From positions 1 through 9,804 of the forward strand of contig JAAYHG010000231.1 in NCBI GenBank assembly GCA_012735455.1: 9,804 bases of DNA, read 5' to 3'. The stretch is from Bacillota bacterium. GTDB taxonomy: Bacteria > Bacillota > DTU030 > DUMP01. The notes below the pieces were generated by a model. The model did not search any database. It saw nothing but the letters and a program-made list of their open reading frames with translations, and was not told the DNA's origin. Below, piece after piece: positions 7,664-9,804 of the stretch (its first letter is position 1; every line of letters starts with the position of its first letter). The translations under genes and the position numbers were made by a program.

Positions 7664-8242
7664 CTAGAGATCGCCCTTGAGGCCGATTTCCGCGGCAACC
7701 TTCTTCATGCCTTTAATGGTCTCTTGGATCAAGTAGTCCAGATCCATTCCCAGCATTTCGGCTCCTTTTTGGATTACCTCGCGGTTAACCCCGGCGGCAA
7801 AACCCTTAGACTTAAATTTCTTCTTCACAGACTTGACTTCTAAGTCTAGGATGCTCTTGTTGGGGCGCATGTAGACTGTTGCCGTGATCAGGCCGGTCAA
7901 CTCGTCAATGGCGTAGAGCACCTTTTCCATCCTGTGCTCCGGCTCCACATCGGCACACAAGCCCCAGCCATGGCTAACCACGGCGTGTATGTAGTCCGCA
8001 GGCCAGTCTTCTTTTTCCAGCAGCTCTCGTACCTTTTGGCAGTGTTCTTCCGGGTACTGCTCATAATCCAGGTCGTGCACTAGACCGACAATAGCCCATT
8101 TTTCCACATCGGGCTCACCCAGAACCTCGGCGAAGTGACGCATCACCGCCTCCACCGACAGGGCATGTTTAATCAGGCTGTCATTCTTATTGTAACGTGC
8201 AAGGAGTTTGTAGGCCTCTTCACGGCTAGGAGTATGCGCCAT
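7664..8242 (-). CDS. HD-domain phosphohydrolase-like protein
   Basis: A 192-residue soluble protein with an HD-type metal site: His26 (IKHALSVEAVM), His56-Asp57 (VGLVHDLDYE), His91 (VVSHGW) and Asp113 (YAIDELTG), in the order and spacing of the HD superfamily. HD proteins mostly hydrolyse phosphate esters, nucleotides or cyclic nucleotides; the substrate here cannot be told. The C-terminal 70 residues are Lys-rich and helical. The frame opens at a GTG (8263), but the ATG at 8242 is preferred because AGGAAGG at 8250-8256 lies 7 nt before it. It has its own promoter (8277-8305) and terminator, so it is likely a single-gene unit, separate from the GNAT gene upstream. Stop is TAG. Confidence 0.88.
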   Translation of the reverse strand: MAHTPSREEAYKLLARYNKNDSLIKHALSVEAVMRHFAEVLGEPDVEKWAIVGLVHDLDYEQYPEEHCQKVRELLEKEDWPADYIHAVVSHGWGLCADVEPEHRMEKVLYAIDELTGLITATVYMRPNKSILDLEVKSVKKKFKSKGFAAGVNREVIQKGAEMLGMDLDYLIQETIKGMKKVAAEIGLKGDL

Positions 8243-8249
8243 GTCACAA

Positions 8250-8256
8250 CCTTCCT
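8250..8256 (-). promoter_or_regulatory. Ribosome binding site deciding the start of the HD-domain gene
   Basis: AGGAAGG on the minus strand, 7 nt before the ATG at 8242. It lies inside the first codons of the longer GTG-initiated reading and so favours the shorter protein. Confidence 0.75.
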
Positions 8257-8276
8257 TTTCCACCTGATTTTAGTTC

Positions 8277-8305
8277 ATACTAAACCTAAAGATGAAAGAT
8301 GTCAA
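8277..8305 (-). promoter_or_regulatory. SigA-type promoter of the HD-domain gene
   Basis: On the minus strand a perfect -35 TTGACA (8300-8305) is followed after 17 nt by TAGTAT (8277-8282), which matches the -10 consensus at four of six bases. The start of transcription would be near 8270, about 14 nt before the ribosome binding site. Confidence 0.7.
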
Positions 8306-8331
8306 GTTTAACAACAACCGGTGGGTATTAG

Positions 8332-8946
8332 CTAAAGGTGTGCTTGCATAACAAGCCACTCACCCTGAAGATCCCTGGCTTTACCCATGGGAGCGAAGCC
8401 AAAGTGGGTGTAGAGGTTTACAGCTGCCGCATTGTTCGGACGCACCTCCAGCTTTACCCTCTTTGCCCCAGTGGCCTTAAGGTGCTTCAGTCCTGCTTCG
8501 ACCAGGGCACGGCCATAGCCTTTGCCCTGGGCCGCAGGATCCACCGCCACAGAGAGGATCTGGGCCGCGCTGCCGCTGGCGGCTTCAAAGCGGAGATAGC
8601 AGAGCTTGTTCAGGAGGATACGGGCGGCGGTGGTGAGGCCGATGCCGTACTGCCCGCCCATCCAATTGCCCAGCCACCTACAGAGCAGCCCTGAGCGAAA
8701 GGCATATCTCCAGAGACGCTTCACATTCTCCGCAGCCACGATATAGCCTTGGACTTGGCCTGCCTCATCTTCTAACACTAAGAAGCCTTCGCCGAAGGTT
8801 TGGGCCAGCAGCGAGAAGATGTCGAGGAGGACTGCCCCGATGCGGGGATTACCGGGGGCAAAAAAATCAATGGATTCTTTGAAGGCCAGCTGGAATATCT
8901 CCGTTACGCGGAGAAGATGCTGGTCTTTGCATTTAGTAATCCTCAT
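8332..8946 (-). CDS. GNAT-family N-acetyltransferase
   Basis: A predicted acetyl-CoA-dependent acetyltransferase of 204 residues. The acetyl-CoA-binding motif A is clear: LSVAVDPAAQGKGYGRALVE at 131-150, containing the Q-x-x-G-x-G pattern. The later NNAAAVNLYTHFGF (171-184) is the usual motif B end of RimI-like members. The region between about 76 and 125, with WRYAFRSGLL and WLGNWMGG, is longer than in a minimal GNAT and may shape the substrate pocket. The frame is open to 9000, but the ATG at 8946 is preferred: the extra codons lie wholly inside the deacetylase gene and add a Cys-rich segment that is not GNAT-like. GGAGG lies 12 nt upstream. It overlaps the deacetylase by 14 nt, so the two are coupled. 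The acyl acceptor is unknown. Stop is TAG. Confidence 0.87.
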   Translation of the reverse strand: MRITKCKDQHLLRVTEIFQLAFKESIDFFAPGNPRIGAVLLDIFSLLAQTFGEGFLVLEDEAGQVQGYIVAAENVKRLWRYAFRSGLLCRWLGNWMGGQYGIGLTTAARILLNKLCYLRFEAASGSAAQILSVAVDPAAQGKGYGRALVEAGLKHLKATGAKRVKLEVRPNNAAAVNLYTHFGFAPMGKARDLQGEWLVMQAHL

Positions 8947-9804
8947 AATAACCGCCGTCCTCCGTTTCTGACAGACCGGATAGCACCAGCATCTCATCAA
9001 TGGTGAGGAACTCGTAACCTTGATCCCGAAGTCGATCGATGATAATGGGCAGTGCCCTCACAGTATTATTTCGGTTACCGCCATATGCCTTTACCAGGTC
9101 GCCGCTATCGTGAAAGAGAATGATGGAGCCCCGCCTTACATTCCTCATTACATTGTTAACGATATCCGTGTATCTTATCTCCTCCCAATCGTGGGAAGAT
9201 ACATCCCACAGCACAAGCGTGTAGCGCTGCTCGCGCAAGAGACTGCGGGTGTATTCGGTACATACACCCCTGGGTGGGCGAAACAGGGTAGGTTTTTGGC
9301 CGGTGATTTGCGTTATTGCTTCTTCCGCCTGCATGATTTCATTGTAGACCCCTGTATTGGACAGAGGGATCAGGCTTCGGTGAGAGTAGGTGTGGTTGCC
9401 GATAGAGTGTCCTTCTTCCATTGTCCTAAGAACTGTCTCAGGGTACTTTAGAGCATTTTTCCCCACCAAGAAAAACGTTGCGGGCACGCCTTTGTCCCTC
9501 AGGATATCAAGGATCTGAGGGGTGTAGACGGGATCGGGTCCATCATCGAAAGTGAGGGCAACAAAGGCCAGGTCTGGAGGTCCGCTCCGAATAACGTCTA
9601 TCTGCATGCCGTATCCCTTGTAAACATAGCGGTTGAAGAAGAAGAGTACTACAACCTTTATTACCAGCAAAGTTGTGAGTGTCCGCAATACGAACACTCT
9701 TTTCACGGGCCAGGCGCCTGTACTGCCTGTGCTATAGAGATGCAGGCGAGGGAGGACTTGCAGCAGGTTGATCAAAAGCATGAACAGTCCTGCTAGAATC
9801 CAGG
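8933..9804 (-). CDS. Membrane-anchored polysaccharide deacetylase (NodB domain), partial at right edge
   Basis: Predicted metal-dependent deacetylase (carbohydrate esterase 4) acting on N-acetyl groups of cell-wall or surface polysaccharide outside the membrane. Numbered from the ATG at 9781, all five NodB motifs are present: TFDDGP (77-82, Asp79 as base and Asp80 as metal ligand), HTYSH (His130, His134), RPPRG (168-172), WDVSSHDW (192-199) and ILFHDSG with His224. A membrane span lies at about 31-49, before the catalytic domain. No stop occurs between this ATG and the edge, and the upstream codons (WILAGLF) are hydrophobic, so the true start may lie outside the window with a second span there. 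The weak CAGGA before the ATG does not settle it. Stop is TAA, inside the GNAT start region. Confidence 0.9.
   Translation of the reverse strand, partial: WILAGLFMLLINLLQVLPRLHLYSTGSTGAWPVKRVFVLRTLTTLLVIKVVVLFFFNRYVYKGYGMQIDVIRSGPPDLAFVALTFDDGPDPVYTPQILDILRDKGVPATFFLVGKNALKYPETVLRTMEEGHSIGNHTYSHRSLIPLSNTGVYNEIMQAEEAITQITGQKPTLFRPPRGVCTEYTRSLLREQRYTLVLWDVSSHDWEEIRYTDIVNNVMRNVRRGSIILFHDSGDLVKAYGGNRNNTVRALPIIIDRLRDQGYEFLTIDEMLVLSGLSETEDGGYYEDY

Noticed and set aside
1..9804. CRISPR arrays, tRNA or rRNA genes, insertion sequences, phage genes
   Set aside because: No regularly spaced repeats, transposase or integrase motifs, or RNA gene signatures were seen. Gaps between genes are all under 200 nt.

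Overview
This 9.8 kb window is bacterial chromosomal DNA with tightly packed genes, strong AGGAGG-type ribosome binding sites, GTG and TTG starts, a lipobox lipoprotein and rho-independent terminators. These features suit a Bacillota (Firmicutes) genome, perhaps an anaerobic Clostridia/Peptococcaceae-type organism. That placement is inferred from style and gene content; no marker gene fixes it. I see no RNA genes, insertion sequences, CRISPR arrays or phage genes.

Layout, left to right. (1) A small multi-spanning membrane protein of unknown function on + (81-575) converges on a solitary ilvD-type dehydratase on - (613-2283), with a strong hairpin terminator between them. (2) A divergent lipoprotein gene of unknown function on + (2471-3151) ends in its own terminator. 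(3) A three-gene export operon on - reads ABC ATPase (6807-7514), FtsX/MacB-type permease (4445-6805) and HlyD/MacA-type membrane-fusion adaptor (3220-4434). Its junctions are 1 nt and 10 nt. (4) An HD-domain hydrolase on - (7664-8242) has a recognisable promoter and terminator of its own. (5) A membrane-anchored polysaccharide deacetylase (8933 to beyond the right edge) overlaps a GNAT acetyltransferase (8332-8946) by 14 nt, both on -.

The most notable point is the permease. Two apparent ORFs (544 and 263 codons) lie in the same frame and are separated only by a single TAG at 5273-5275. Read through, they give one 786-residue, eight-span permease of the expected architecture. The residues just after the stop look like family sequence, and no well-placed start with a ribosome binding site exists downstream. 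The partner ATPase carries MSGGV where the family normally has LSGGQ or LSGGE, and a one-base change would restore Glu. Two lesions in one operon suggest early decay, sequence error, or less likely amber recoding. TAG ends three other genes here, which argues against general reassignment. Tandem 12-bp repeats in the operon's promoter region look like an operator.

The genes work together as far as can be seen only within the ABC-permease-adaptor set (export of an unknown substrate) and the deacetylase-acetyltransferase pair. I did not find convincing evidence of a wholly new system.
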